Of a DNA stretch of 64,000 nt, positions 8,817-18,051 are shown piece after piece. How positions within the stretch are numbered: the stretch's first letter is position 1; every line of letters starts with the position of its first letter. The translations under genes and the position numbers were made by a program. The DNA comes from Caballeronia sp. Lep1P3 (GTDB taxonomy: Bacteria; Pseudomonadota; Gammaproteobacteria; Burkholderiales; Burkholderiaceae). Below the pieces are notes generated by a model that was not told the DNA's origin, made no database searches, and saw only the letters and a program-made list of their open reading frames with translations. Location: contig NZ_CP084266.1 in assembly GCF_022879595.1 (NCBI RefSeq), forward strand, positions 62,001-126,000. Reading direction: 5' to 3'.

Positions 8817-9934
8817 AGCGCGTGCGGCTCGGCATGGTCGGCGGCGGCGAGGGCGCGTTCATCGGCGCGGTGCATCGGATGGCGGCGCGCCTCGATGATC
8901 GCTACGAGCTGCTTGCGGGCGCGTTGTCGTCCGATGCGGCGCGGGCGGCGTCGAGCGCGGCGGCGATCGGACTTGCGCGCAGCTACGGCGATTATCGCGA
9001 GATGGCGCGCGTCGAGGCGGGGCGCTCCGACGGCATCGAAGCGGTGGCGATCGTCACGCCGAATCATCTGCATGCGCCGATTGCGACGGCGTTCCTCGAA
9101 GCGGGCATCCACGTTATCTGCGACAAGCCGCTCGCGGTATCGCTCGATGAAGGCGAGGCGCTGGCGACACTCGCGCGCGACAAAGGGCTTGTGTTCGCGG
9201 TGACGTACACGTACACCGGCTATCCGCTCGTGCGCCACGCGCGCGCGATGGTGCGGCAGGGCTTGCTCGGCGATATCCGCGTCGTGCAGGTCGAGTATGC
9301 GCAGGACTGGCTCTCGCTTCCTGTCGAGACGCAAGCGAATCGGCAGGCCGTGTGGCGCACGGATCCATCGCTCGCAGGCCCGGCGGGTTGTCTCGGCGAC
9401 ATCGGCACGCACGCGTATCAACTTGCGGAATACGTGACGGGCATGCGGCCCGCGGCGTTGTCGGCGGACGTGTCGACGTTCGTGCCGGGAAGACGCGTCG
9501 ACGATCATGTTCAGGCGATGTTGCGCTACGCGAGCGGCGCGCGCGGGATGTTATGGGCGAGCCAGGTCGCGGCAGGTGAGGAGAATGCGCTTCGCTTGCG
9601 CGTCTATGGGACGAAGGCGGGTTTGTCGTTCGATCAGCAAGCGCCGAACGAACTGTGGTTCACGCCGGTCGGCGGGACGTCGCAGCGGATCACGCGCGGG
9701 CGCGTGCAAAGCCCCGAAGCGCTGCACGCGACGCGCGTGCCGGCGGGCCATCCAGAAGGGTATATCGAAGCGTTCGCGCAGGTTTATGCGGATGCGGCGG
9801 CGTGTATCGCGAGCGGAACGACGCGGGGGGATGAGTGGTTGACGACCGTCGAGGATGGGGTCGCGGGGTTGAGGTTCGTGGAGGGGGTGTTGCGGAGTAG
9901 TGGGAAGAATGGGGCGTGGACGGATTTATCCTGA
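8813..9934 (+). CDS. Gfo/Idh/MocA-family NAD(P)-dependent oxidoreductase
   Basis: A sugar or polyol dehydrogenase of 373 residues. The N-terminal Rossmann fold begins MVGGGEGAFIGAVHRMAARL. The family's EKP-type motif appears as CDKPLAVSLDEGEAL at about residues 103-117, and the catalytic region as GPAGCLGDIGTHAYQLAEYV with the conserved Asp and His. The ATG at 8813 overlaps the stop of the isomerase gene (ATGA). It is the last gene of the LacI-controlled operon. It probably oxidises the imported sugar, or a 3-keto form of it, before or after the isomerase acts. The last 60 or so bases of coding sequence are noticeably G-rich, and the sequence changes character just after the stop, where the foreign-looking module begins. 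Confidence 0.9.
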   Translation: MKRVRLGMVGGGEGAFIGAVHRMAARLDDRYELLAGALSSDAARAASSAAAIGLARSYGDYREMARVEAGRSDGIEAVAIVTPNHLHAPIATAFLEAGIHVICDKPLAVSLDEGEALATLARDKGLVFAVTYTYTGYPLVRHARAMVRQGLLGDIRVVQVEYAQDWLSLPVETQANRQAVWRTDPSLAGPAGCLGDIGTHAYQLAEYVTGMRPAALSADVSTFVPGRRVDDHVQAMLRYASGARGMLWASQVAAGEENALRLRVYGTKAGLSFDQQAPNELWFTPVGGTSQRITRGRVQSPEALHATRVPAGHPEGYIEAFAQVYADAAACIASGTTRGDEWLTTVEDGVAGLRFVEGVLRSSGKNGAWTDLS

Positions 9935-10110
9935 GTCGGTGCTAGTACTTTTTCACCGCCTGCCTGCCCGCAGTCAACGACTGGCGGGTGCACTTGGTGC
10001 TACGCTGTTTCACTCTTTAGCCGATACGATCCGGAGCCACTTTGCGCTCGGGATACGATCAAAGTCCATTGCGACACATGCTCGCGACGAGAATCGAACT
10101 GTCTTCCCAT

Positions 10111-11277
10111 ATGGCCGACGCACGAATCAATCCCGCAATGTTGACCTGGGCGCGGGAGCGCTCTGGCATTGACGGGCCGATCTTGGCCGACAAACTCGGA
10201 ACGCCGGTTGCGAGGGTCGCCGCGTGGGAAGCAGGGGAAAGAAAGCCGACGTTCAAGCAGGCGAAGCGGATAGCTGAAATCACGCATATCCCGCTCGGTT
10301 ACCTCTATCTGCCCGCGCCTCCAGACGAGCCATTGCCGCTCGCCGATTTCCGTACTGTCGCTGACGCTCCGTTGAAGCCGCTGAGCCCCGAGTTCCGTGA
10401 CGCTCTGAACGACGTTCTGCGGAAGCAAAGCTGGTATCGCGAATACAGGAGGCTTCAGCGTGAGAGCCCGCTTCCGTTCATCGGGCGCTTCGGAATACGC
10501 GATTCCGTTGCCGCCATTGCAAGCGATATCAAGCGCGTCCTAGCCATCGGTCCCGCCGATCTTACGCAGAGCGCGAATTGGGAAAGCTACTTGCGTCTTC
10601 TAATAGAAAGAATGGAAGCGGTGGGCGTGCTCGTCATGCGAACGGGCATCGTTGGGAACAATACGCATCGTCCGCTTTCGGTCGACGAGTTTCGGGGCTT
10701 CGCAATCGCCGATGACGACGCGCCCGTCGTTTTCCTGAACGGCAAAGATGCGAAGGCGGCGCAGATTTTCACGCTCATTCACGAAGCTGCGCATCTATGG
10801 GTCGGCGTCAGCAGCGTATCGAATGAAAGACTGAGTGCCAAGCAGACAAGCAATGTCGACGTCGAACGATTTTGCAATGCGGTTGCGGCGGAGTTTCTCG
10901 TTCCCGAAGAAGCGTTCAGAAGCCGATGGACAAGCCACACTGAATTCACAGGGCAAGTTCGCCAGATAGCCAGGGAACTCAAGGTAAGCAATGTTGTAGC
11001 TGCTCGGCGTGCTGCTGAACTCGGACTCGCGAGCCGGCAAGAATTCGACGACTTCTACTTGGCTGAACGGGACAGGTGGGCTGCGATGGCCCGCAAGCGC
11101 GCCGCTGGCGGGAACTACTATGAAACATCGGCCACCCGGAACAGCAAGCGTCTGACTAGAGCGGTACTCGAGACAGCTCTCGAAGGGCGGATGTTATTGC
11201 GAGACGCCGGTCAGTTGCTTGGAGTAAATCCCTCGAGCCTTGAAAAGCTCGCAGGCAGTGTGTATGGAGAAGGCTGA
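10111..11277 (+). CDS. XRE-type HTH plus ImmA/IrrE metallopeptidase
   Basis: A 388-residue two-domain protein. An N-terminal Cro/CI helix-turn-helix is at about residues 15-65 (ILADKLGTPVARVAAWEAGERKP), followed by an IrrE/ImmA zinc peptidase with the motif HEAAH at residues 224-228 and a probable third zinc ligand, Glu261, in NAVAAEFLVP. The start at 10111 is chosen because MADARINPAMLTWARERSG is the usual family beginning; longer readings from TTG 10042 or ATG 10078 are possible. Relatives cleave repressors (ImmA of ICEBs1, IrrE of Deinococcus) or act as antitoxin partners. Only two bases separate it from the DUF4411 gene. Codon use is visibly less GC-rich than in the neighbours, a sign of horizontal transfer. 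Confidence 0.9.
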   Translation: MADARINPAMLTWARERSGIDGPILADKLGTPVARVAAWEAGERKPTFKQAKRIAEITHIPLGYLYLPAPPDEPLPLADFRTVADAPLKPLSPEFRDALNDVLRKQSWYREYRRLQRESPLPFIGRFGIRDSVAAIASDIKRVLAIGPADLTQSANWESYLRLLIERMEAVGVLVMRTGIVGNNTHRPLSVDEFRGFAIADDDAPVVFLNGKDAKAAQIFTLIHEAAHLWVGVSSVSNERLSAKQTSNVDVERFCNAVAAEFLVPEEAFRSRWTSHTEFTGQVRQIARELKVSNVVAARRAAELGLASRQEFDDFYLAERDRWAAMARKRAAGGNYYETSATRNSKRLTRAVLETALEGRMLLRDAGQLLGVNPSSLEKLAGSVYGEG

Positions 11278-11279
11278 GC

Positions 11280-11780
11280 ATGTACCTGCTGGACAGTAAT
11301 ATTTTTATCGAAGCACAGAATCGGTATTATGCGAACGATATTTGCCCAGGTTTCTGGGAATGGCTCGACGATGCGAACCGTAAGGGACTGGTCGCGAGTA
11401 TCAGTGAAGTATTTGACGAGCTTGCTGGCAGGACAGACCCTCTTGCCCGCTGGATCAAAGCACGACAAGACACTAGCTGGTTTCTCGACGTAACAGACGA
11501 CGCAACTCAATCTTCATTTGTTGAGATTATTAAGCACATCGAAGCAGCGAAGCAATATTCTCGGCCCAACAAAGACCAGTTCTTAGCTGGCGCAGACCCC
11601 TGGCTCATTGCCAAGGCGCGGACAATGGGCTGGAGGCTAGCAACCCACGAACGATTCAGCGAGCAATCGACTAAGGTGAAAATTCCAAACGTGTGCCGCA
11701 GTTTCGGTGTGGAGAACTGCGACACATTCGAGATGTTGCGTGAACTGCGAATCTCGTTTGGGTGGGCGCGCGCGGCTTGA
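11280..11780 (+). CDS. DUF4411 family PIN-like protein (putative toxin nuclease)
   Basis: A 166-residue protein that reads as a PIN-like nuclease of the DUF4411 family. It starts MYLLDSNIFIEA, with the first acidic residue Asp5. Further acidic positions are Glu43 in SISEVFDEL, Asp106 in LAGADPWLIAKA, and His-Glu at 123-124 in ATHERF, in the order expected for PIN domains. It is translated two bases after the XRE-ImmA gene and has the same AT-richer composition. PIN proteins of VapC type cut tRNA or rRNA. A metallopeptidase-repressor as partner suggests an unusual toxin-antitoxin or stress module in which the peptidase gates expression or activity. Activity and target are inferred, not shown. 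Confidence 0.85.
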   Translation: MYLLDSNIFIEAQNRYYANDICPGFWEWLDDANRKGLVASISEVFDELAGRTDPLARWIKARQDTSWFLDVTDDATQSSFVEIIKHIEAAKQYSRPNKDQFLAGADPWLIAKARTMGWRLATHERFSEQSTKVKIPNVCRSFGVENCDTFEMLRELRISFGWARAA

Positions 11781-11787
11781 GTATAGG

Positions 11788-11819
11788 GAGTAAGGCGGGG
11801 CGGCCGCCTCGCCTTACTC
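11788..11819. terminator. Inverted repeat between the DUF4411 gene and gnd
   Basis: Ten-base perfect arms, GAGTAAGGCG at 11788-11797 and CGCCTTACTC at 11810-11819, around a GC-rich loop that can itself pair. It lies between two convergent stop codons, as a shared terminator would, but neither strand has a run of Ts after the stem. It could instead mark the edge of the inserted module. Confidence 0.4.
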
Positions 11820-11827
11820 GCTAACAA

Positions 11828-13234
<1,407 letters not shown>

Positions 13235-13485
13235 GCTTGATCTCCGAATGACCGAAGCGCTCGCGGCTCGTGGCGCGGGCGCTTCGGGATGAAAACGTGT
13301 CGATGGTTGTGCCGCTCGCGGCTGAGAGGTCGTCTCATGTTCGGCGGGCGAGTGATCGGCCCGGCCGATGCGAGCGAGAGACCGCCCGAATTTACCACTT
13401 TGAGGCGCAACCGGCAGCGGCCCCGGCCGGGCGCGCGCGGCGGCGCCGTCATAGAATGAACGTCCCGCATGGCATTGAACGAACG

Positions 13486-13827
13486 ATGGCGGTGTCAAGG
13501 CGCTCGCGAGCGCATCACTATTCGGTGTATGTCGTCGAACTGGCGGACGCGGTCTGGAACGAAGCGCGCTTTCGTCGCGCGAATCCCGGCTATGTGCTCG
13601 GCAAGCCGTTCGTGTATGTGGGAATGACGGGCATCGATCCCGACGTGCGTTTCGACAAGCACAAGGCCGGCATTCAGTCGAACCGCTACGTGCGGGACTT
13701 CGGGCTGCGGCTTCTGCCGCATCTCTACGAGATGTACAACCCGATGCCTTACGACGGCGCACGCGACATGGAAGTGGAACTCGCCATCGGCCTGCGGGAA
13801 GCGGGCTATGGCGTGTGGCAGGCGTGA
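13486..13827 (+). CDS. GIY-YIG-like small protein
   Basis: A protein of about 113 residues with a GIY-YIG-like core: an [10 protein letters not shown] strand, then about 20 residues later [21 protein letters not shown], which fits the YIG strand followed by the Arg and His of the active-site helix. A later Glu in [20 protein letters not shown] could be the metal ligand. An earlier start at ATG 13456 ([10 protein letters not shown]) is possible; 13486 gives the most conserved-looking beginning. It lies alone between gnd and a ketopantoate-reductase-like gene. Whether it is an active nuclease is unknown, since the spacing between the GIY and YIG strands is longer than usual. Confidence 0.65.
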   Translation: MAVSRRSRAHHYSVYVVELADAVWNEARFRRANPGYVLGKPFVYVGMTGIDPDVRFDKHKAGIQSNRYVRDFGLRLLPHLYEMYNPMPYDGARDMEVELAIGLREAGYGVWQA

Positions 13828-13862
13828 CCGGCAGGCATAAGCCAATACAACGGAGATAAAGC

Positions 13863-14798
13863 ATGCGGATTCTGATCGTGGGCGCGGGGGCCATCGGCGG
13901 ATATTTCGGCGCGCGGCTGCTCGAAGCGGGCAGGGACGTGACCTTTCTCGTGCGCGAGCGTCGCGCGGCGCGGCTGCGCGAAGGCGGGCTCAAGGTGCGA
14001 ACGCCGCAAGGCGATCTGACGTTCGACGACCCGCCCATCGTGCTCGCGAAGGACATCGGCGCGCCGTTCGACCTCGTCGTGCTGAGCTGCAAGGCCTACG
14101 ATCTGCAAGGCGCGATGGATTCCTTCGCGCCCGCCGTCGGTCCCGATACGGCCATCCTGCCGCTTCTGAACGGCATGGCGCATCTCGATGCGCTCGACGC
14201 GCGCTTCGATCCCGACAACGTGCTCGGCGGCCAATGCTCGATTGCCGCGACGCTCAACCGCGACGGCGACATCGTGCAGATGAGCAACCTGCACGCGATG
14301 GTCTTCGGCGATCGCAAGGGCGGCCGTCCGGCGCGCATCGACGCCATCGCCGCGCAACTCGGCAACGCCCGCTTCGACTTGACCGTGAGCGAGAACGTCC
14401 TTCAGTCGATGTGGGACAAGTGGGTGTTTCTCGCGACGCTCGCGACGGGCACATGCCTCATGCGCGCGCCGATTCGCGACATTCTCGCTTCGCCCGGCGG
14501 CGCGGACGTGCTGCAGCGTCTCTTCGGCGAATGCCTGAACATCGCCGCGCAGAACGGCTATGCGCTGAGCGACGCGGCGGTTGCGCGCGGCCGCTCGTTC
14601 TTCACGGACAGCGAATCGCTCATGACCGCGTCGATGTTGCGCGATCTGGAAAGCGGCGCGCCGATCGAGGCGGATCACATCGTCGGCGATCTAATCGCGC
14701 GCGAGCGCGCTCCGCTCGATGGCGCGTCGCTGCTAAAAGTCGCGTATGCGCATCTGAAGGCATACGAGGCGCGGCGCGCGCGCGAAGCGCAGGCGTGA
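13863..14798 (+). CDS. 2-dehydropantoate 2-reductase family protein
   Basis: A 311-residue NADPH-dependent reductase of the ketopantoate reductase (PanE/ApbA) family. The Rossmann motif [17 protein letters not shown] opens the protein. The central [20 protein letters not shown] carries the family lysine, and the C-terminal helical domain has the [18 protein letters not shown] block. A GGAGAT ribosome site precedes the ATG. Such enzymes reduce 2-dehydropantoate to pantoate in coenzyme A synthesis, but Burkholderia carry several paralogues that act on other 2-keto acids. No pantothenate gene is nearby, so the symbol panE is not assigned. Confidence 0.85.
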   Translation: MRILIVGAGAIGGYFGARLLEAGRDVTFLVRERRAARLREGGLKVRTPQGDLTFDDPPIVLAKDIGAPFDLVVLSCKAYDLQGAMDSFAPAVGPDTAILPLLNGMAHLDALDARFDPDNVLGGQCSIAATLNRDGDIVQMSNLHAMVFGDRKGGRPARIDAIAAQLGNARFDLTVSENVLQSMWDKWVFLATLATGTCLMRAPIRDILASPGGADVLQRLFGECLNIAAQNGYALSDAAVARGRSFFTDSESLMTASMLRDLESGAPIEADHIVGDLIARERAPLDGASLLKVAYAHLKAYEARRAREAQA

Positions 14799-14871
14799 CG
14801 ATGCACAGGCCGCTTTTGTCGCGCGGCCGCACGCTGTACGCTCTCGGCTTCCTCGCCCTCGATCCCGCGCC

Positions 14872-15420
14872 ATGCAACAGGACTCATCCCCCCGCCCGAC
14901 CGTTGCCGAAATTTTCACCGGCTTTCTGACGCTCGGCCTCACCGCGTTCGGCGGCGCGCTGCCGCTTGCGCGCCGCGAAATCGTCGAGCGCCGCAAGTGG
15001 CTCGATGCCGACGCCTTCACCGATCTGCTCGGCCTCTGCCAGTTTCTGCCGGGCGGCAACGTCATCAACCTGTCGGTGGCGCTCGGCATGCGTTTTCGCG
15101 GCGTGCCGGGCGCGCTCGCGGGCCTGCTCGGGCTGCTCGTCGGGCCGTCGCTGATCGTGATCGCGCTTGGCGTCGTCTATCAGCGCACGCATCAGGACCC
15201 GCGCGTCGCGCATCTGTTCGCGGGGCTGGCGGCGGCTGCGGCGGGGCTGCTCGTCGCGATGTCCGTCAAGATCATGTGGCCGCTGCGCAAGAAGCCGGAA
15301 GCGGCGGTCGTCGCGCTCGTGATGTTCGCGGCCATCGCGCTGTTTCGCACGCCGCTTCTCCCGTCGATGCTCGTCTTAACGCCGGTTTCCGTGCTGATCG
15401 CCTGGAAGGTGCGCCGATGA
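14872..15420 (+). CDS. Chromate transporter, first half (CHR domain)
   Basis: A membrane protein of 182 residues holding a single CHR domain. It opens with a family-typical helix (EIFTGFLTLGLTAFGGALPLARREIVERRKWLDADAF) and the CQFLPGGNVINLSVALGMRF block, then about four more hydrophobic segments. It overlaps the next gene, a second short CHR protein, by four bases. Short-chain CHR proteins work as pairs with opposite membrane orientation. Family members export chromate or move other oxyanions; the real substrate here is not proved. Confidence 0.87.
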   Translation: MQQDSSPRPTVAEIFTGFLTLGLTAFGGALPLARREIVERRKWLDADAFTDLLGLCQFLPGGNVINLSVALGMRFRGVPGALAGLLGLLVGPSLIVIALGVVYQRTHQDPRVAHLFAGLAAAAAGLLVAMSVKIMWPLRKKPEAAVVALVMFAAIALFRTPLLPSMLVLTPVSVLIAWKVRR

Positions 15421-15944
15421 AAGACGATCTCTACTCGCTCGCCGCGATCTTCAGCCAGTTGTCGCTGCTCGCGTTCGGCGGCGGCAACACGATTCTTCCG
15501 GAGATGCAGCGGCAAGTCGTGCAGGTGCATCACTGGATGACGAAGGCGGATTTCTCCGCGCTCTTCGCGCTCGCGCAGGCCGCGCCGGGGCCGAACATGA
15601 TGGTCGTCACGCTGATCGGCTGGCACGTCGCGGGATGGCCGGGCGTGCTCGTCACGTCGCTGGCGAAGTTCGGGCCGTCGTCGCTCGTGACCATCGCCGC
15701 GCTGCACGCGTGGGAGCGTTTCAAGGACCGTCCGTGGCGGCGATACATCCAGCTCGGACTCGCGCCGATCACGGTCGGGCTGGTCGCGGCGAGCGCGCTT
15801 CTGATCGCGGAGGCGTCGGACCGCACGGCGGCGCTGGCGGGCATCACGGCGGTCGTCGCGGCGCTCGCGTACCGGACGAAGCTGCATCCGCTGTGGCTGC
15901 TCGCGGGCGGCGCGTTGATCGGACTGACTGGCTTCGGGCAATAA
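15417..15944 (+). CDS. Chromate transporter, second half (CHR domain)
   Basis: A 175-residue partner of the preceding CHR protein. It has the characteristic SLLAFGGGNTILPEMQRQVV segment, the FALAQAAPGPNMMVVTLIGW block and several more membrane spans. Its ATG overlaps the upstream stop (ATGA). Together the two genes encode the equivalent of one long ChrA protein split into its two homologous halves. No regulator of the ChrB type lies next to the pair. Confidence 0.87.
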   Translation: MKDDLYSLAAIFSQLSLLAFGGGNTILPEMQRQVVQVHHWMTKADFSALFALAQAAPGPNMMVVTLIGWHVAGWPGVLVTSLAKFGPSSLVTIAALHAWERFKDRPWRRYIQLGLAPITVGLVAASALLIAEASDRTAALAGITAVVAALAYRTKLHPLWLLAGGALIGLTGFGQ

Positions 15945-16002
15945 CGAAAGCGGGCAGGATTTCTGCTCCTCCCAAGCCGATGCACACACAAAGGAACGCG
16001 CC

Positions 16003-16341
16003 ATGACCATGACCACCGAATACGCGAAGACCGCGCCCGAACGCAGCGAAGTGGACGCGATGACCGGCCCGATCGTCGTCGAGTTCGGCACCGACTGGTG
16101 CGGCTTTTGCCGCGCCGCGCAGCCGCTCATCGCGCAGGCGTTCCAGGCGCATCGCGACGTGCATCACATCAAGATCGAGGATGGCCCCGGCCGGCCGCTC
16201 GGCCGCTCGTTTCGCGTGAAGCTCTGGCCGACGCTCGTTTTCATGCTCGGCGGCAAGGAAGTCGCGCGGCTCGTGCGTCCCGGCGATGTCGGGGAGATCC
16301 GCGACGCGCTCGCGCTGATCGACGAGCCGCTCGCCCAATGA
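16003..16341 (+). CDS. Thioredoxin-family protein
   Basis: A 112-residue thioredoxin-fold protein. The active site WCGFC has its cysteines at residues 33 and 36, within VVEFGTDWCGFCRAAQPLI; standard thioredoxin has WCGPC. The cis-proline is in VKLWPTLVF, and the protein ends with a typical RPGDVGEIRDAL helix. There is no signal peptide, so it is cytosolic. AAGGAA lies upstream of the first ATG. The Phe at the third position of the active site should shift its redox potential compared with TrxA. It stands alone between the chromate transporter and a GntR regulator. Confidence 0.88.
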   Translation: MTMTTEYAKTAPERSEVDAMTGPIVVEFGTDWCGFCRAAQPLIAQAFQAHRDVHHIKIEDGPGRPLGRSFRVKLWPTLVFMLGGKEVARLVRPGDVGEIRDALALIDEPLAQ

Positions 16342-16404
16342 CGGGGCGCCGCTAAGGGTTATCGCCAGAGAGACGGCGGCGCGGTCAACTTGTATGATGA
16401 CCCG

Positions 16405-17136
16405 ATGACTTTACAAGACTCGCCGCCGCGCATGTTCGAGAAAATCCCGCCTCGCGCGCTTTCCGACACGGTCGCGCAGCAATTGCAGAAGCTGATCGAG
16501 GCCGGCAGCTTTGCCGCCACCGGCAAGCTGCCGAGCGAAGCCGTGCTCGCGCAGGAATTCGGCGTGAGCCGCACGGTAATCCGCGAGGCCGTCTCGCGTC
16601 TCAAGAACGAAGGCATGGTCGAGCCGCGACAGGGCAGCGGCGTGTTCATCGTCGAGCGCGCGGGCATCCGGCCGCTGCGCATCGACTACGCGCAGGCCGT
16701 CGAGCCGGGCGCGGTCGTGCAGATTCTCGCGCTGCGCCGGGCGATCGAAGCCGAAGTTGCATCCGAAGCCGCGATGCATCGCACCGGCGCGCAGATGGAC
16801 GCGATCGATGCCGCGCTCGCCCGCATCGGCGATGCCGTGCGCGAAGGCCGCGACGGCGTGGCCGAAGACGTCGCGTTTCATCGCGAGATCGCGAACGCGA
16901 CGGGCAATCCGTATTTCCTGAAGACGCTCGCCTTTCTGAACCAATATCTGGAAGCCGGCACGCTCGTCACGCGCGGCAACGAAGCGCTGCGCGAGGATTT
17001 CTCGCGGCAGGTGCGCGAAGAGCACGCCGCCATCGCGGACGCGATCCGCGCGGGCGATCCCACGGCGGCGCGCAACGCGGCGCAAGCGCATCTCTATAAC
17101 GCCGCGCGCCGTCTCGGGCAAGCCGGCATCCGCTAA
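16405..17136 (+). CDS. GntR-family (FadR/FCD subfamily) regulator of the threonate operon
   Basis: A 243-residue regulator with an N-terminal GntR winged helix (LPSEAVLAQEFGVSRTVIREAVSRLKNEGMVEPRQGSG at about residues 43-80) and an all-helical FCD effector domain. The latter has the likely metal-binding pattern: FHREIANATGNPYF, then EEHAAIADAIRAGD and AAQAHL. It ends 21 bases before ltnD and reads the same way, so it is almost certainly the regulator of the acid-sugar operon. The start could be ATG 16405, ATG 16432 (MFEKIPPR) or TTG 16390. An imperfect palindrome with GTCA/TGAC ends (16384-16401) sits just before the start and may be its operator. Confidence 0.9.
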   Translation: MTLQDSPPRMFEKIPPRALSDTVAQQLQKLIEAGSFAATGKLPSEAVLAQEFGVSRTVIREAVSRLKNEGMVEPRQGSGVFIVERAGIRPLRIDYAQAVEPGAVVQILALRRAIEAEVASEAAMHRTGAQMDAIDAALARIGDAVREGRDGVAEDVAFHREIANATGNPYFLKTLAFLNQYLEAGTLVTRGNEALREDFSRQVREEHAAIADAIRAGDPTAARNAAQAHLYNAARRLGQAGIR

Positions 17137-17157
17137 CCTCACTCGAAGGGAATCGCC

Positions 17158-18051
17158 ATGTCAAGAAACGTGGGAGTCATCGGCCTGGGCGCAATGGGAA
17201 TGGGCGTCGCGCGTTCGCTGTTGCGCGCGGGCTTCGCCGTCCATGCCTGCGACGTGCGCCGCGAAACGCTCGATGCATTCGCCGCGGAAGGCGGCGTCGC
17301 GTGCGCGTCGCCGGCGGAATTGGGCGGCAAGTGCGATGTCGTCGTGACGCTCGTCGTCAATGCGGCGCAGACGCAGGCCGTGCTCTTCGGCGAAAACGGC
17401 GCGCTCGACGCGATGAAACCCGGCGGCGTCGTGCTCGCGTGCGCGACCGTCGCGCCGGATTTCGCGGTGTCGCTCGCCGCGCGCATCGCGGAAAAAGGCG
17501 TGCTGATGCTCGATGCGCCCGTGTCCGGCGGCGCGGCGAAGGCGGCGAGCGGCGAAATGACGATGATGACCTCCGGCCCCGCCGACGCCTACGCCGCATG
17601 CGAAGACGTGCTGGCCGCGATCGCGGGCAAGGTCTACCGGCTCGGCGACGCGCACGGCGCGGGCTCGAAGGTGAAGATCATCAATCAGTTGCTCGCGGGC
17701 GTGCACATCGCGGCTGCGGCCGAGGCGATGGCGCTCGGCTTGCGCGAAGGCGTCGATCCGGACGCGCTCTACGATGTCATCACGCACAGCGCCGGCAACT
17801 CGTGGATGTTCGAGAACCGCGTGCCGCACATTCTCGCGGGCGACTACACGCCGCTTTCCGCCGTCGACATCTTCGTGAAAGACCTGGGCCTCGTGCTCGA
17901 CACGGCGCGCGCGACGAAATTTCCGCTGCCGCTTTCGGCTGCGGCGCATCAGATGTTCATGATGGCGTCCACCGCCGGGCACGGCGGCGAGGACGATTCG
18001 GCGGTCATCAGGATTTTTCCGGGCATCGACATTCCGAAGGGAGCGAAATGA
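17158..18051 (+). CDS. ltnD: L-threonate dehydrogenase (3-hydroxyisobutyrate dehydrogenase family)
   Basis: A 297-residue NAD-dependent beta-hydroxyacid dehydrogenase. It has the Rossmann start VIGLGAMGMGVARSLLRAG, the substrate loop DAPVSGGAAKAASGEMTMM, the catalytic lysine region GAGSKVKIINQLL and the C-terminal DIFVKDLGLVLD helix. In the pathway described for DUF1537-kinase clusters, LtnD oxidises L-threonate to 2-oxo-tetronate. That role is assigned because the four following genes complete exactly that pathway. The stop overlaps the kinase start. Without the context it could only be called a 3-hydroxyisobutyrate dehydrogenase-like enzyme. Confidence 0.92.
   Translation: MSRNVGVIGLGAMGMGVARSLLRAGFAVHACDVRRETLDAFAAEGGVACASPAELGGKCDVVVTLVVNAAQTQAVLFGENGALDAMKPGGVVLACATVAPDFAVSLAARIAEKGVLMLDAPVSGGAAKAASGEMTMMTSGPADAYAACEDVLAAIAGKVYRLGDAHGAGSKVKIINQLLAGVHIAAAAEAMALGLREGVDPDALYDVITHSAGNSWMFENRVPHILAGDYTPLSAVDIFVKDLGLVLDTARATKFPLPLSAAAHQMFMMASTAGHGGEDDSAVIRIFPGIDIPKGAK

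Noticed and set aside
9935..11827. Direct repeats or a tRNA end flanking the ImmA-DUF4411 module, as an attachment site
   Set aside because: None could be found by eye on either side; no integrase is present.
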